Of a stretch of 64,000 nt of DNA, positions 36,450 to 46,450 are shown one piece after another; position 1 is the first letter of the stretch, and each line of letters begins with the position of its first letter. This DNA comes from Aeromicrobium sp. Root472D3. GTDB taxonomy: Bacteria; Actinomycetota; Actinomycetes; Propionibacteriales; Nocardioidaceae. A model generated the notes under the pieces. It was not told the DNA's origin, did no database searches, and saw only the letters and a list, made by a program, of their open reading frames with translations. A program made the position numbers and the translations under genes. The stretch is taken from the NCBI RefSeq assembly GCF_001426485.1, contig NZ_LMET01000001.1, positions 2,658,354-2,722,353 of the forward strand. Reading direction: 5' to 3'.

Positions 36450-37397
36450 GTGAGCACCAGAACCGGCAACACCACCGCCGAGGGCAAGGACAGCGTGGGC
36501 ATGTACCTCGCCGAGATCGCCCGCACTCCCCTGCTCGACGCTGCACGCGAGGTCGAGCTGAGCAAGACCGTCGAGGCCGGGCTCTTCGCCCGTCACCTCC
36601 TCGAGGAGGGCCGCATCGGCCGCCGCAAGGGCGGCGCGCCGAAGTCCGCGACCGAGGAGGAGCTGACCTGGCTCGCCGAGGAGGGCGACCGGGCCGTGCA
36701 GGAGTTCATCCAGGCCAACCTGCGCCTCGTCGTGTCGATCGCCCGCAAGTACGGCCGCTCGGCCATGCCGATGCTCGACCTCGTGCAGGAGGGCAACACG
36801 GGCCTGATCCGCGCCGTCGAGAAGTTCGACTACTCCAAGGGCTTCAAGTTCTCGACGTACGCCACGTGGTGGGTGCGTCAGGCCATCACCCGCGGCATCG
36901 CCCAGCAGGCGCGCGTCGTCCGGCTCCCGGTCCACGTCGTCGAGGAGCTCAACCAGGTCACGGCCGCGCGCCGCAACCTCGAGCGCCAGCTCGGCTACGA
37001 CCCCGAGCCCGCCGAGATCGCCCTCGAGCTCGGCATGGACGTCGAGCGCGTCATCGACCTCATGTCGTGGGGTCGCGACCACGTCAGCCTCGACTCCCCC
37101 GTCGACGACGACGGCGACACCTCGTTGGGCGACCTGATCGCCCGCGAGACCGCACCCGGTCCTGACTTCGCGGTGCTCGACGACGAGTCGCGCCACCTCG
37201 TGGCGAGCCTCGTCGACAACCTGGGCGAGCGCGAGGCCGATATCGTCCGCGCCCGCTACGGCCTGCTCGACGGTCGCCAGCAGAAGCTCGCCGACATCGG
37301 CAAGCGGCACGGCATCTCGGCCGAGCGGGTCCGCCAGCTCGAGCGCGAGGCGCTCGCGACGCTGCGGCGCATCGCGGACCCCGACCTGGCCGCCTAG
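36450..37397 (+). CDS. sigma-70 factor, SigB/HrdD type
   Basis: A second sigma factor of the primary-like group, 315 residues, without the long basic extension of SigA. Region 1.2 (DSVGMYLAEIARTPLLDAAR), region 2 ([33 protein letters not shown]) and region 4 (LADIGKRHGISAERVRQLER) are intact. In actinobacteria such factors (mycobacterial SigB, Streptomyces HrdA/C/D) serve stress or stationary phase; which applies here is not known. GTG 36450 has GGGAG nine bases upstream. Its TAG stop is one base from the coaE stop, convergent, with no terminator between. Confidence 0.9.
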   Translation: MSTRTGNTTAEGKDSVGMYLAEIARTPLLDAAREVELSKTVEAGLFARHLLEEGRIGRRKGGAPKSATEEELTWLAEEGDRAVQEFIQANLRLVVSIARKYGRSAMPMLDLVQEGNTGLIRAVEKFDYSKGFKFSTYATWWVRQAITRGIAQQARVVRLPVHVVEELNQVTAARRNLERQLGYDPEPAEIALELGMDVERVIDLMSWGRDHVSLDSPVDDDGDTSLGDLIARETAPGPDFAVLDDESRHLVASLVDNLGEREADIVRARYGLLDGRQQKLADIGKRHGISAERVRQLEREALATLRRIADPDLAA

Positions 37398-37398
37398 A

Positions 37399-38019
37399 TC
37401 AGTCGCCGTCCGGCTCGCGCCGGGCGGCGGCCACGGACGCGAGCTCGTCCCACACACCCCCGACGATGCGGGCGAGCTCGCCCTCCGGACCGGTGTTGTC
37501 GATCACCAGATCGGCGGCACCGGTCCTCGTGTCCCTGGGCGCCTGCGCGGCGATGCGCGCCCTCGCGTCGTCGGCCGACATGCCGCGGATCGTGACCAGG
37601 CGATCGACCTGCACCTCGACCGGGACGTCGACGACCACGACGACGTCGCAGAGCGCAGCGGCACCCATCTCGACCAGCAGCGGGTTGTCGTGCACCACGA
37701 TCGCGTCCGGGCCCGCCGATGCCTCGCGCTCGGCGGCCAGGTCGCGGATCGCCGGGTGCGTGATGCCGTTGAGGTCCGCGAGGGCCTCGGGGTCGCCGAA
37801 CACGATCGACCCGAGGGCGGGACGGACGAGCGTCCCGTCGGCGCCGATGACGCCATCGCCGAACCGTGCGGCGATCTCGGCGAGCGCCGGACGTCCGGGC
37901 TCGACGATCTCGCGGGCCAGCCGGTCGTAGTCGATCACGACGGCGCCGTGGGCGGCCAGCAGGGCGCTCACCGTGCTCTTGCCGGCACCGATGCCCCCGG
38001 TCAGGCCCACCCGCAGCAC
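37399..38019 (-). CDS. coaE: dephospho-CoA kinase
   Basis: Catalyses the last step of coenzyme A synthesis. The P-loop GGIGAGKST is at residues 8-16; [24 protein letters not shown] and the lid [18 protein letters not shown] follow. At 206 residues it is the single-domain form, without the UPF0157 extension common in other actinobacteria. The GTG at 38019 starts directly at the first strand. Actinobacterial coaE usually lies next to rpsA; here a secreted protein and a ligase gene are between them. Confidence 0.92.
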   Translation of the reverse strand: MLRVGLTGGIGAGKSTVSALLAAHGAVVIDYDRLAREIVEPGRPALAEIAARFGDGVIGADGTLVRPALGSIVFGDPEALADLNGITHPAIRDLAAEREASAGPDAIVVHDNPLLVEMGAAALCDVVVVVDVPVEVQVDRLVTIRGMSADDARARIAAQAPRDTRTGAADLVIDNTGPEGELARIVGGVWDELASVAAARREPDGD

Positions 38020-38026
38020 GCGAGAC

Positions 38027-38896
38027 CTAGCGGGTCGCGGCGTCGCCGTAGACCGTGACGTGCACGTGGTCCATGTGGTTGGCGGTCGCGCCGCCGCGGT
38101 CGCTCATGCCGCGCCACGCGCCCGATGTTGCCGGACGCCAGATGCGCTGACGCCAGATCAGGTACTCGACGCCCAGCTCGGCGCGGTTCTCCTGCAGGTA
38201 GGAGGCGATCTCGTTGCCGAGGTCGCTGGAGACCATGATGTCGAGCGAGTGACCCGTGGCGTGCTCGCCGCGACCGGCGATGCCGCCGTAGCTGACGATC
38301 GACGGGAACTTGGCGCACACGGCGCGGTGGACCTTGATCGTGTCGGGCAGCAGCCCGTTCTCGACGCCCGAGCCCGAGGCGCAGGGGGCCGTGCCGAGGG
38401 GCTCCTCGGCCGAGATCTTGTCGGCCTCGACCCACCGCGGCAGGTCGTTGTGCATGATCTGGGCCCACTTGCCGTTCGTCTCGCCCGTGATGTCGACCGA
38501 GTCGCCGTACCCGACCGTGGCGAGGACCGGCGAGCCGGACTTCGCGTCGGCGTGCACCTCGATGTCGGTCGTGGCGTACCGCAGGCCGGCGATCTTCTCC
38601 TCGACGGCCGCCACGTTCGGGACGGGAGGACGCTCGGCGCTGCGGCTGACCGCCGCAGGCGCCTGGCCACGGCTCGCCGACGCGGCGAAGAGATCCTTCG
38701 ACGGGGCCGCCTGGGCCTTCGCCGTCGCGAGGGTCTCGGACGTCACCGGCGTTCCGTCGTGGAAGACCGCGGCTCCCGCGGCACCGGCGACGGTCAGCAT
38801 CCCGACCGTCGGGAGGACGGCCCATGCAGAGAGGGTGCGGCGCTTGCGCCGGATGGTGCGCGGTGCAGCGTGCTTGCTGTGGCGTTGGTCTGCCAC
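38027..38896 (-). CDS. secreted SH3-domain / ARB-07466-like protein
   Basis: A 289-residue exported or membrane-anchored protein. A basic N-terminus precedes one hydrophobic segment ([20 protein letters not shown]). An SH3-like domain (about 105-160, [17 protein letters not shown]) is followed by a C-terminal domain with [26 protein letters not shown] and [13 protein letters not shown], the pattern of ARB-07466-type and VanY-like domains. The conserved His and Asp residues suggest a zinc site and cell-wall action. It ends seven bases before coaE on the same strand. Confidence 0.78.
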   Translation of the reverse strand: MADQRHSKHAAPRTIRRKRRTLSAWAVLPTVGMLTVAGAAGAAVFHDGTPVTSETLATAKAQAAPSKDLFAASASRGQAPAAVSRSAERPPVPNVAAVEEKIAGLRYATTDIEVHADAKSGSPVLATVGYGDSVDITGETNGKWAQIMHNDLPRWVEADKISAEEPLGTAPCASGSGVENGLLPDTIKVHRAVCAKFPSIVSYGGIAGRGEHATGHSLDIMVSSDLGNEIASYLQENRAELGVEYLIWRQRIWRPATSGAWRGMSDRGGATANHMDHVHVTVYGDAATR

Positions 38897-39030
38897 GAAG
38901 TACCACCTAGTGCGTCGACGACAATCGGCTCAGCGTCCGAGTCAACCATACTGGGACGAATCGTTCACCCCGAATGCCGTCCCCGCCGCGGGACGATGTG
39001 ACCCATCTCCCACCATCACGAGGTTCCAGC

Positions 39031-40344
39031 GTGCCCGACGTCCTGACAGCAGCCCGCAGCGAGCACCAGCAGCGGCGCGTCGCCGGTGCCCTGCGGGCCC
39101 ACGGGCTCGTCGCCGGCGACCGGGTCGTCCTCGCGGTGCCGGGCAGCGCGTCGTACGTCAGCGTCGTGCTCGGAGCGGCCCGCAGCGGCATCGTGCCGGT
39201 GCCGCTCGACCCGCGTCTGACGGCGCACGAGCGCGACGCGATCGTCGCCGACGTCTCACCCCGCCTCGTCGTCACCGACGACGCCGACCTGCTGGCCCTG
39301 CTCGACGGGCCGGAGGCGGAGCTCGACGCCGCCCCGCGATGCCGTCCGATGCACTTCACGTCGGGGACCACCGGACGTCCCAAGGGCGTCTGGTCGGGGA
39401 TGCTGTCACCGGACGACGCCGCCGCCCTGGTCGCCGAGGAGCGCGACCTGTGGGGTTTCGCCCCGGACGACCTCGACCTCGTCGTGTCGCCGATCTACCA
39501 CTCCGCACCGCTGCGCTTCGCGACCGGGACGATCCTGGCGGGCGGGTCCGTCGCGGTGCTGCCCCGCTTCGATCCCGCGCCGTTCGTGGCGGCCGTCGCC
39601 GAGCTGCGCCCGACCTCGATGTTCTGCGTCCCCGCCCACCTGCAGCGCCTGTTCGCGCACGTCGACGACCACGGTCTGCGACCCGACGTGAGCTCGTTCC
39701 GGCTCGTCGCCCACGCGGGCGCCCCGTGCCCCGAGCCCGTGCGGCGTCGCGCGCACGACCTGTTCGGCGAGGACGTGGTCTGGGAGTTCTACGGCTCGAC
39801 GGAGGGACAGTTCACCGCGTGCCCCGCCCCTGAGTGGATCGCCCGCCCGGGCACCCTCGGGCACGCACGTCCCGGCCGGGTCGTCACGGCGGACGCCGAC
39901 GGGCAGCTGTGGTGCACCGTGCCCTCGTGGGCCGAGTTCACGTACTGGGAGGCCCCCGACAAGACGGCTCGCGCGTGGCGCGACACCCCCGACGGCAGGG
40001 CGTTCAGCGTCGGTGACCTGGGCCGCGTCGACGACGACGGGCACGTCTTCCTCGACTCGCGCCGCGAGGACCTCATCATCACCGGCGGGGTGAACGTCTA
40101 CCCCGCCGAGGTGGAGGCGGTGCTCGAGACCGTCGAGGGGCTCGTCGACGTCGCGGTGCACGGCCGGGACGACGAGCGCTGGGGCCAGCGCGTGTGCGCC
40201 GCCTACGTCGGCGACGTCGACGAGGCGACGCTGCGTGCCGTCGCCGAGGAGCGGCTGGCTCCGCCCAAGCGACCCAAGACGTACGTGCGTCACGACGCGC
40301 TCCCCCGCACGGCGACCGGCAAGGTCAGGCGCACCGAGCTCTGA
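39031..40344 (+). CDS. class I acyl-AMP/acyl-CoA ligase
   Basis: An adenylate-forming enzyme of 437 residues that would activate a carboxylic acid as acyl-AMP and usually transfer it to CoA. The P-loop-like motif MHFTSGTTGRPKGV, the YGSTEGQF motif, the hinge SVGDLGRVDDDGH and the C-terminal lysine in PRTATGKVRR are present. It is shorter than most family members, mainly at the N-terminus. GTG 39031 has GAGG eight bases upstream; ATG 38974 and GTG 38998 are alternatives. The substrate cannot be told. A strong terminator follows. Confidence 0.85.
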   Translation: MPDVLTAARSEHQQRRVAGALRAHGLVAGDRVVLAVPGSASYVSVVLGAARSGIVPVPLDPRLTAHERDAIVADVSPRLVVTDDADLLALLDGPEAELDAAPRCRPMHFTSGTTGRPKGVWSGMLSPDDAAALVAEERDLWGFAPDDLDLVVSPIYHSAPLRFATGTILAGGSVAVLPRFDPAPFVAAVAELRPTSMFCVPAHLQRLFAHVDDHGLRPDVSSFRLVAHAGAPCPEPVRRRAHDLFGEDVVWEFYGSTEGQFTACPAPEWIARPGTLGHARPGRVVTADADGQLWCTVPSWAEFTYWEAPDKTARAWRDTPDGRAFSVGDLGRVDDDGHVFLDSRREDLIITGGVNVYPAEVEAVLETVEGLVDVAVHGRDDERWGQRVCAAYVGDVDEATLRAVAEERLAPPKRPKTYVRHDALPRTATGKVRRTEL

Positions 40345-40375
40345 CCGTCGCATCCGTGCCGTCGGCCACGAACGA

Positions 40376-40409
40376 CAGAACCCCCGGTCCGTGCGGACCG
40401 GGGGTTCTG
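40376..40409. terminator. perfect 15-bp hairpin terminator
   Basis: CAGAACCCCCGGTCC (40376-40390) and its exact complement (40395-40409) flank a four-base loop. It lies between the convergent ligase and rpsA genes, 17 bases from the rpsA stop, and can serve both. Confidence 0.87.
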
Positions 40410-40425
40410 AGGTGGAGCGGAAGGC

Positions 40426-41889
40426 TTACGCCTCGCCGCCCGTGAGCTTCTCGCGCAGCGCCTGCAGCGCCTCGTCGGAGGCCAGCGAGCCCTCCTGCGC
40501 GGGAGCGTCGGCACCGGCGGACGAGTCCGACGAGTAGTTCGACGCCTCGGCAGCCTCGAGGCCGGCCTTCTCGGCCTCCTCGATCTGCTTCTTGTGGGCT
40601 TCCCAGCGCTCGTGAGCCTCGGCGTACTGCTTCTCCCACGTGGCGCGGGCCTCGTCGAAGCCCTCCTGCCACTCGCCGGTCTCGGGGTCGAAACCTTCGG
40701 GGTAGATGTAGTTGCCCTGCTCGTCGTACGACGAGGTCATGCCGTACAGCGTCGGGTCGAAGTCGTCGCTGACGGCGGCCTCGGTCTCGTTGGCCTGCTT
40801 GAGCGACAGCGAGATGCGGCGACGCTCGAGGTCGATGTCGATGATCTTGACCATGACCGAGTCGCCGATCTGGACGACCTGCTCGGGGATCTCGACGTGA
40901 CGCTCGGCGAGCTCGGAGATGTGCACCAGGCCCTCGATGCCCTCCTCGACGCGGACGAACGCACCGAAGGGGACCAGCTTGGTCGCCTTGCCCGGCACGA
41001 TCTGGCCGATCTGGTGCGTGCGCGCGAAGTGCTGCCACGGGTCTTCCTGCGTGGCCTTGAGCGACAGCGAGACGCGCTCGCGGTCCATGTCGACGTCGAG
41101 CACCTCGACGGTGACCTCGTCGCCGACCTGCACGACCTCGTTCGGGTGGTCGATGTGCTTCCACGACAGCTCGGAGACGTGGACGAGACCGTCGACGCCG
41201 CCGAGGTCGACGAACGCACCGAAGTTGACGATCGACGAGATGACGCCCTTGCGCACCTGCCCCTTCTGGAGCTCGGTGAGGAAGTTCTGGCGGACGGCCG
41301 ACTGCGTCTGCTCGAGCCAGGCACGGCGCGACAGGACCACGTTGTTGCGGTTCTTGTCGAGCTCGATGATCTTGGCCTCGATCTTCTGACCGATGTACGG
41401 GTCGAGGTCGCGCACGCGGCGCATCTCGACCAGCGACGCGGGCAGGAAGCCGCGGAGACCGATGTCCATGATGAGGCCGCCCTTGACGACCTCGATGACG
41501 GTGCCCTCGACGACGCCGTCCTCGGCCTTGATCTTCTCGATGTCGCCCCACGCGCGCTCGTACTGCGCACGCTTCTTGGACAGGATCAGACGGCCTTCCT
41601 TGTCCTCCTTCTGGAGGACGAGGGCCTCGACGCTGTCGCCGACGGAAACGACCTCGTTGGGGTCGACGTCGTGCTTGATCGACAGCTCGCGCGACGGGAT
41701 GACGCCCTCGGTCTTGTAGCCGATGTCGAGGAGGACCTCGTCACGGTCGACCTTGACGATGATGCCCTCGACGATGTCGCCGTCGTTGAAGTACTTGATG
41801 GTGAGGTCGATCGCGGCGAGGAAGTCTGCCTCAGAGCCGATGTCGTTGACCGCTACCTGGGGTGCCACGTGGGCGATGCTGCTTGTCAT
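40426..41889 (-). CDS. rpsA: 30S ribosomal protein S1
   Basis: The mRNA-binding ribosomal protein, 487 residues. Four S1 domains are seen (beginnings: GDIVEGIIVKVD, DGVVEGTVIEVV, GQVRKGVISSIVNFGAF, GQIVPGKATKLVPFGAF), as in other actinobacteria, followed by an acidic, Glu/Ala-rich tail of about 110 residues. The ATG at 41889 has GGAG ten bases upstream; that GGAG can pair with a CTCC next to the start, which may matter for autoregulation. A promoter lies about 130 bases upstream. A hairpin terminator follows the gene. Confidence 0.95.
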   Translation of the reverse strand: MTSSIAHVAPQVAVNDIGSEADFLAAIDLTIKYFNDGDIVEGIIVKVDRDEVLLDIGYKTEGVIPSRELSIKHDVDPNEVVSVGDSVEALVLQKEDKEGRLILSKKRAQYERAWGDIEKIKAEDGVVEGTVIEVVKGGLIMDIGLRGFLPASLVEMRRVRDLDPYIGQKIEAKIIELDKNRNNVVLSRRAWLEQTQSAVRQNFLTELQKGQVRKGVISSIVNFGAFVDLGGVDGLVHVSELSWKHIDHPNEVVQVGDEVTVEVLDVDMDRERVSLSLKATQEDPWQHFARTHQIGQIVPGKATKLVPFGAFVRVEEGIEGLVHISELAERHVEIPEQVVQIGDSVMVKIIDIDLERRRISLSLKQANETEAAVSDDFDPTLYGMTSSYDEQGNYIYPEGFDPETGEWQEGFDEARATWEKQYAEAHERWEAHKKQIEEAEKAGLEAAEASNYSSDSSAGADAPAQEGSLASDEALQALREKLTGGEA

Positions 41890-42008
41890 AAAGGAGTTGC
41901 TCCGATGGATGGGTGGAATTGTCGGGCACGCATGACAGCCCTTGGATCGTGGAGATGCCGGGGAGATTCGCCCGGCGAGGCACGAGCACGGGCCTGCTCT
42001 GTCCGAGG

Positions 42009-42036
42009 TGCGTACAGGCCATCTGCGCAGAGTCAA
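42009..42036 (-). promoter_or_regulatory. rpsA promoter
   Basis: On the minus strand TTGACT (42036-42031) and TACGCA (42014-42009) are 16 bp apart, giving a leader of about 110 bases before the rpsA ATG. It lies between rpsA and the M18 aminopeptidase gene on the same strand. Confidence 0.55.
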
Positions 42037-42071
42037 GCGTACGCGACACCGCCGTCAGCGAGACAGGTGGG

Positions 42072-43331
42072 TCACGCGGGCGACAGGAAGGCCGACAGCG
42101 CTCGGGCATAGGGCTCGACGTCCGCCGCCCCCATCGTCTCGCGCGCCGAGTGCATCGCCAGCTGCGGCGCCCCGACGTCGACCGTCAGCATGCCCGTGCG
42201 GGCGGCGCTGAGGGGGCCGATCGTCGAGCCGCACGGCAGGTCGGCGCGGTGCTCGTACCGCTGGAGCGGGACGCCCGCCTGCTCGCACGCCCGGACGAAG
42301 TGCGCCGTTCCCGGAGCGTCGCTGGCGTAGCGCAGGTTGGGGTGCAGCTTCAGCACGGGTCCCCCGCCGATCGCGATGTGGTGCAGGGGCTCGTGCCGCT
42401 CGGCGTGGTTGGGGTGGGTCGCGTGCGCCATGTCGCCCGACGCGCACACCGATGCCGCGACCGCGCGGTGGTAGTCGTCGCGCGTGCCGCCCGCCGCGAT
42501 CACGACGCGCTCCAGCACCGTGGCCAGCAGGTCGGACTGGGCGCCGCGCTCGGACGTGCTGCCGACCTCCTCGTGGTCGAACAGCGCCAGCACCGGGCGG
42601 ACGCCGGGGGTCGGCGTCGCCGACAGCAGCGCACGGGTGCCCGCGAAGCACGTGACCTGGTTGTCGAGGCGCGGCGCGCTGACGAGCTCGGCGTCGACGC
42701 CGATCAGCGCGCTCGGCTGGGCGTCGTGGGTCATGAGCTCGAAGCCCAGCACGTCGGCGGCGTCGACCCCGGCCCGCTCGGCGACGACCTCGAGGAAGGT
42801 GCCCCGGCGCGTCGACCAGATGCCGTTGAGGTGACGCTGGGGGTCGACCTCGAGCGGCTTGCGGTCGGACAGGTGGATCGCGAGCTGCGGCACCCGCAGC
42901 ACCGGCTCGCCGACGTGCACCAGCACGTCGCGACCGTCGCGCAGCGACAGACGTCCGGCGATGCCGAGGTCTCGGTCGAGCCACGAGTGCAACCACGCCC
43001 CGCCGTACGGTTCGAGCGCGACGACGCCGAGTCCCTCCGGCGCCAGGTCGTGGTGCTGCTTGAGGCGCAGGTTGGGGCTGTCGGTGTGGCCGCCGACGAC
43101 GCGGAAGGCGTCGGCCGGCGACCCGCTCGACTCGGACGACCACGCGACGAGCGAGCCGCCGCGGACGACGTAGAAGCGGCCCGGCTCGGACGGCCACGAC
43201 TCACGCTCGTCGAGGCGGCGGTACCCCGCGGCGTCCAGCTCGGCGGCCACCGTCGCGCAGACGTGGAACGGGGTCGGCGAGCGGTCGATGAAGGCGCACA
43301 GGTCTGCGGCGGCGGAGGAGGCGATCGTCAT
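42072..43331 (-). CDS. apeB: M18 family aminopeptidase
   Basis: A dinuclear zinc aspartyl-type aminopeptidase of 419 residues. Metal and catalytic motifs are [64 protein letters not shown] and [12 protein letters not shown], a full M18 set. It is cytoplasmic and active on N-terminal residues of peptides, probably acidic ones. The ATG at 43331 starts the conserved [16 protein letters not shown] region. It is followed by rpsA on the same strand. Confidence 0.92.
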   Translation of the reverse strand: MTIASSAAADLCAFIDRSPTPFHVCATVAAELDAAGYRRLDERESWPSEPGRFYVVRGGSLVAWSSESSGSPADAFRVVGGHTDSPNLRLKQHHDLAPEGLGVVALEPYGGAWLHSWLDRDLGIAGRLSLRDGRDVLVHVGEPVLRVPQLAIHLSDRKPLEVDPQRHLNGIWSTRRGTFLEVVAERAGVDAADVLGFELMTHDAQPSALIGVDAELVSAPRLDNQVTCFAGTRALLSATPTPGVRPVLALFDHEEVGSTSERGAQSDLLATVLERVVIAAGGTRDDYHRAVAASVCASGDMAHATHPNHAERHEPLHHIAIGGGPVLKLHPNLRYASDAPGTAHFVRACEQAGVPLQRYEHRADLPCGSTIGPLSAARTGMLTVDVGAPQLAMHSARETMGAADVEPYARALSAFLSPA

Positions 43332-43370
43332 GCCGCCACTCTAGGCGGGCCGCCGCACCCCGGACGCACG

Positions 43371-43404
43371 CAGCGGGTGCCGCCCCGAAGGACGGCACCC
43401 GCTG
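43371..43404 (-). terminator. terminator after the DUF3068 gene
   Basis: CAGCGGGTGCCG (43371-43382) and its exact complement (43393-43404) flank a ten-base loop, 17 bases past the DUF3068 stop. It separates that gene from the M18 aminopeptidase. Confidence 0.75.
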
Positions 43405-43420
43405 TGTGGAGGTGGTGGTG

Positions 43421-44434
43421 CTAGCGCGACTCGACGAGCTCGGGGTCGTCGGACCGGCGCGTGCCGGCCGCGGTGCCGCTGCGGCGCGCGAGCAGGCCCA
43501 CGCCGATCAGCACGATGCCGAGGACGGCGCCGCCGATCGGGACGTAGGTCTTGACCGCGGTCAGCAGCGTCGCCTTCGGCTTGTACTCGTCGACCGTGTC
43601 CTTGGTGTTGGACTCGGTGTACTGCAGCGTCGCCTTGGTCGTGGTCAGCACCCGCTCGCCGTCGAGCTCGAGGTAGCCGTCCTGGGCCTCGCCGCCGACG
43701 ACGATGACGCCCGTGACGGGCTCGACGCTGAACGTGCGGACGTTGGAGTAGATGCGGTCGGCGGTGACGGTCCCCTCGTCGGGACGTCCGACCAGCGAGC
43801 CGGGCACGTCGATCGTGCCGGTCTTGACCGGGGCGATCGTCTGCTTGAACTTCAGCACCTTGAGGCCGTCGACGGTTCCCTCACCGTCGTACGTGGCCGG
43901 CGTCGCCTTGTTGAGCGTGCCGTCCCAGAACTGGTACGTCTTCTTCTGGGTGTCGAACGGGAACTTGAAGTACTGGCCCTTGAACGGGAAGTCCTTCTCG
44001 GTCTCGCCGTCGGACGACGACGTGTTGCCCTCCCAGGCCACGACCTCGCCCGTCTGACGGTCGAACGCGACGGTCTCGTCGCTGGCGCTCAGCGGCGTCT
44101 CGCCGCTCGAGCAGTCGAACGCGGCCGGCGCGGTGCACACGTAGGTGTCCCAGACCGCGACGTCCTTGCCCAGCTCGTCGCTGGCCTTCTTGCTGGCCTC
44201 GACGTCACCGCTGACGATGCGGGTCGACTTCAGCGGCGCCTCGGCGACGCGCAGGCCGCCGGCGATGTCGAGGTACGTCCCGTCCTGACCGGGCGCTGTC
44301 TCGGAGATGCTGGTGGTCTCGGTGTTCAACGGGACCACCGCCAGCCGGTCGTACATGTAGAACTTCGACAACACGGCCAAGGCGAGCACGAATGCTCCCA
44401 GGAACAGGGCGACTGTCCCCAATTTCTTACCCAC
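43421..44434 (-). CDS. DUF3068 (porin PorA family) protein
   Basis: A 337-residue envelope protein. An N-terminal helix (GTVALFLGAFVLALAVLS) and a C-terminal helix (YVPIGGAVLGIVLIGVGLLA) bracket an extracytoplasmic beta-rich domain. DUF3068 is annotated as porin PorA family; whether this one forms a channel is unknown, and the two helices suggest membrane anchoring instead. The GTG at 44434 has GGAGGGAG about seven bases upstream and gives a correct N-terminal anchor; an ATG at 44488 would add an unlikely leader. It opens the envelope-glycan region. Confidence 0.8.
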   Translation of the reverse strand: MGKKLGTVALFLGAFVLALAVLSKFYMYDRLAVVPLNTETTSISETAPGQDGTYLDIAGGLRVAEAPLKSTRIVSGDVEASKKASDELGKDVAVWDTYVCTAPAAFDCSSGETPLSASDETVAFDRQTGEVVAWEGNTSSSDGETEKDFPFKGQYFKFPFDTQKKTYQFWDGTLNKATPATYDGEGTVDGLKVLKFKQTIAPVKTGTIDVPGSLVGRPDEGTVTADRIYSNVRTFSVEPVTGVIVVGGEAQDGYLELDGERVLTTTKATLQYTESNTKDTVDEYKPKATLLTAVKTYVPIGGAVLGIVLIGVGLLARRSGTAAGTRRSDDPELVESR

Positions 44435-44457
44435 TGTGGGCTCCCTCCACGGAATGA

Positions 44458-44471
44458 TTACCGAACGGTAA
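44458..44471 (-). promoter_or_regulatory. palindrome in the DUF3068 leader
   Basis: TTACCGAACGGTAA is a 14-bp palindrome about 24 bases before the DUF3068 start, inside the 180-bp gap to the divergent membrane-protein gene. It could be an operator overlapping a -10 element. No regulator is linked. Confidence 0.35.
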
Positions 44472-44614
44472 CACCGGGTGGGGGTCACATGAAGCGTGCG
44501 TCACATCGTGTCGTTTGGCGTCGCTGGTCGCGGGCTCGTCGGACGGCTCGAGGCGACGTCGTGCCCGGTGCTCCACCCCGTCGATGGCCCGTCCGTGTGG
44601 GATCATCGACCACT

Positions 44615-46450
44615 GTGACCTCGATCCTCGCGCCGACGCTCCGGACGATCGTGCCCGCCGACGTCACGACCCCCCAGCGGGTCCGGCTCGTGGCAGGCGT
44701 CATGGTCGTGGCCCACCTGGTCCTGAGGGCCTGGGCGCTCCTCCCCGCGTGGTTCTACAGCGACGACCTCCGGTTCATCGAGGACGGCACGTCGAACCCG
44801 CTGACGGCCGGCTTCCTCATGACGCCCCACGACAGCCAGCTGATGCCCGTCGGCGTCCTGGTCTCGTGGGTCGTGGCCCACGCGGGACCCTACGCCTGGG
44901 GCACCGCCGCCCTGCTGACGTTGACCCTGCAGGCCGTCGCCGTCGGGTGCTGCTGGCTCATGCTCCGCACGGCCTTCGGCGAACGGTGGGCGATCCTCGT
45001 GCCCTTCGGTCTGTTCCTGTTCTCGGCCATGGGCATCGAGGGGATGGTCTGGTGGGCCGCGGCGCTCAACGCCCTGCCCATGCAGATCGGCTTCATGCTG
45101 ACCGTCACCGCCGTCCTGCTCTGGTCGCGCGAGCGGAGGGCGCGCTGGGCCTGGCTCGCCGCCGCCGCGTTCGCCCTGACGGTCGCGAGCGGGCCCCGCG
45201 GACTCGTCACGGTCGTGCCCCTCGGCCTGCTGATGATGCTCTTCCTCACCTCCGGGCCGTGGTGGCGCCGACCGCTCGACACCCTGCGTCGCCACGCCCT
45301 GCTCGTCGTCCCCCTCGCCCTGCTCGGAGCGGGTTACCTGGCGCTCTACGCGACCACCACGACGTCACCGGTCGCGGCCAGCACGGACGCTCCCCTGCTG
45401 CGGCTCGCCGGCAACCTCGTGGGTCGCGCCTGGCTGCCGTCCGTCGTGGGGGGCCCGTGGCAGTGGGAGCTCGTCGCCGACCCCGTCTCCGTGCCCGACC
45501 CGTCCGACACCGTCGCCGTCGTCGCCGCGATCGTCGTCGTGGCGGCCGTCGTCGTGCTCCTGCGCCGCAACCCCGGGCCGACGGCCGCCGCCGCCGCCAT
45601 CATGGTGGCCCAGCTCACCGCGACCTACGTGGCTCTCGTGTTCGGCCGCGCGCTGCAGCTCGGAGCGCTCGCGGGACTCAACATGCGCTACCTCGCGGAC
45701 GCCCTGCCGGTCACGGTGCTCGTGATCGGCCTGATGACCATGCCCCTGCTCGACGACGTCGCGCCGGCGTTCCGCCGTCCACTCCCCTCTCCACGGGCGC
45801 TGGCCGGCCCCGCCCGCGCGGGGCTGTCCGTCGCGCTCGGCGTGGCGCTGATCGGCGGAGTCGTGAGCACGATCGGATACGCGCGGCCGTGGCACGACTC
45901 GTTCCCCGCCCGCGCGTACGTCGCGAACGCGGTCGCCAGCCTGCGCGCCGACCCCACTCCGGTGGCCGACCTCGAGGTGCCCGACCTCGTCCAGCTGTCG
46001 ATCCACTACCCCAGCAACCTGCCGTCCCGGCTGCTCGCCCCGTACGGTGACGTCGTGCAGACGACGGACGCGGGCAACGACATCCGCGTCCTCGACTCGT
46101 CGGGCACGAGCCGTCAAGCCGTCGTCGAGGGTGGTGCCGAGGTCGAGCCCGCCGACGAGCCCGGGTGCGGTCTGAGGGTCACGACGCGACCGGCGTCCGT
46201 GACCTTCGACTTCACGACGATGAGCGTGGACCCGTGGACGGCGATCTCGTACGCCGGATCGGCAGCCGGGCGGGTGTCGATCACGGCCGACGGCCGCGCT
46301 CTTCCCGACCTCGACGTGGCCGCCGGTCCCCACACCTACTTCCTGCGCACCGACGGCGCGTACTCCCGGCTGACGCTGCGCGCGCGGACGCCTGACGTGC
46401 AGATGTGCGTTGACCGCGTGCGCGCCGGAGAGATCAAGGCACTGCCATGA
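44615..46450 (+). CDS. large polytopic membrane protein (GT-C-like)
   Basis: A 611-residue integral membrane protein with about ten helices in the first 430 residues and a C-terminal extracytoplasmic beta-rich domain. A short acidic motif WFYSDDLRFIED in the first outer loop resembles the DD/ED motif of GT-C glycosyltransferases. I do not know the family. GTG 44615 opens the frame after the divergent DUF3068 promoter. The next gene, an acyltransferase, overlaps it as ATGA, so the two form an operon for surface glycan modification or assembly. Confidence 0.7.
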   Translation: MTSILAPTLRTIVPADVTTPQRVRLVAGVMVVAHLVLRAWALLPAWFYSDDLRFIEDGTSNPLTAGFLMTPHDSQLMPVGVLVSWVVAHAGPYAWGTAALLTLTLQAVAVGCCWLMLRTAFGERWAILVPFGLFLFSAMGIEGMVWWAAALNALPMQIGFMLTVTAVLLWSRERRARWAWLAAAAFALTVASGPRGLVTVVPLGLLMMLFLTSGPWWRRPLDTLRRHALLVVPLALLGAGYLALYATTTTSPVAASTDAPLLRLAGNLVGRAWLPSVVGGPWQWELVADPVSVPDPSDTVAVVAAIVVVAAVVVLLRRNPGPTAAAAAIMVAQLTATYVALVFGRALQLGALAGLNMRYLADALPVTVLVIGLMTMPLLDDVAPAFRRPLPSPRALAGPARAGLSVALGVALIGGVVSTIGYARPWHDSFPARAYVANAVASLRADPTPVADLEVPDLVQLSIHYPSNLPSRLLAPYGDVVQTTDAGNDIRVLDSSGTSRQAVVEGGAEVEPADEPGCGLRVTTRPASVTFDFTTMSVDPWTAISYAGSAAGRVSITADGRALPDLDVAAGPHTYFLRTDGAYSRLTLRARTPDVQMCVDRVRAGEIKALP

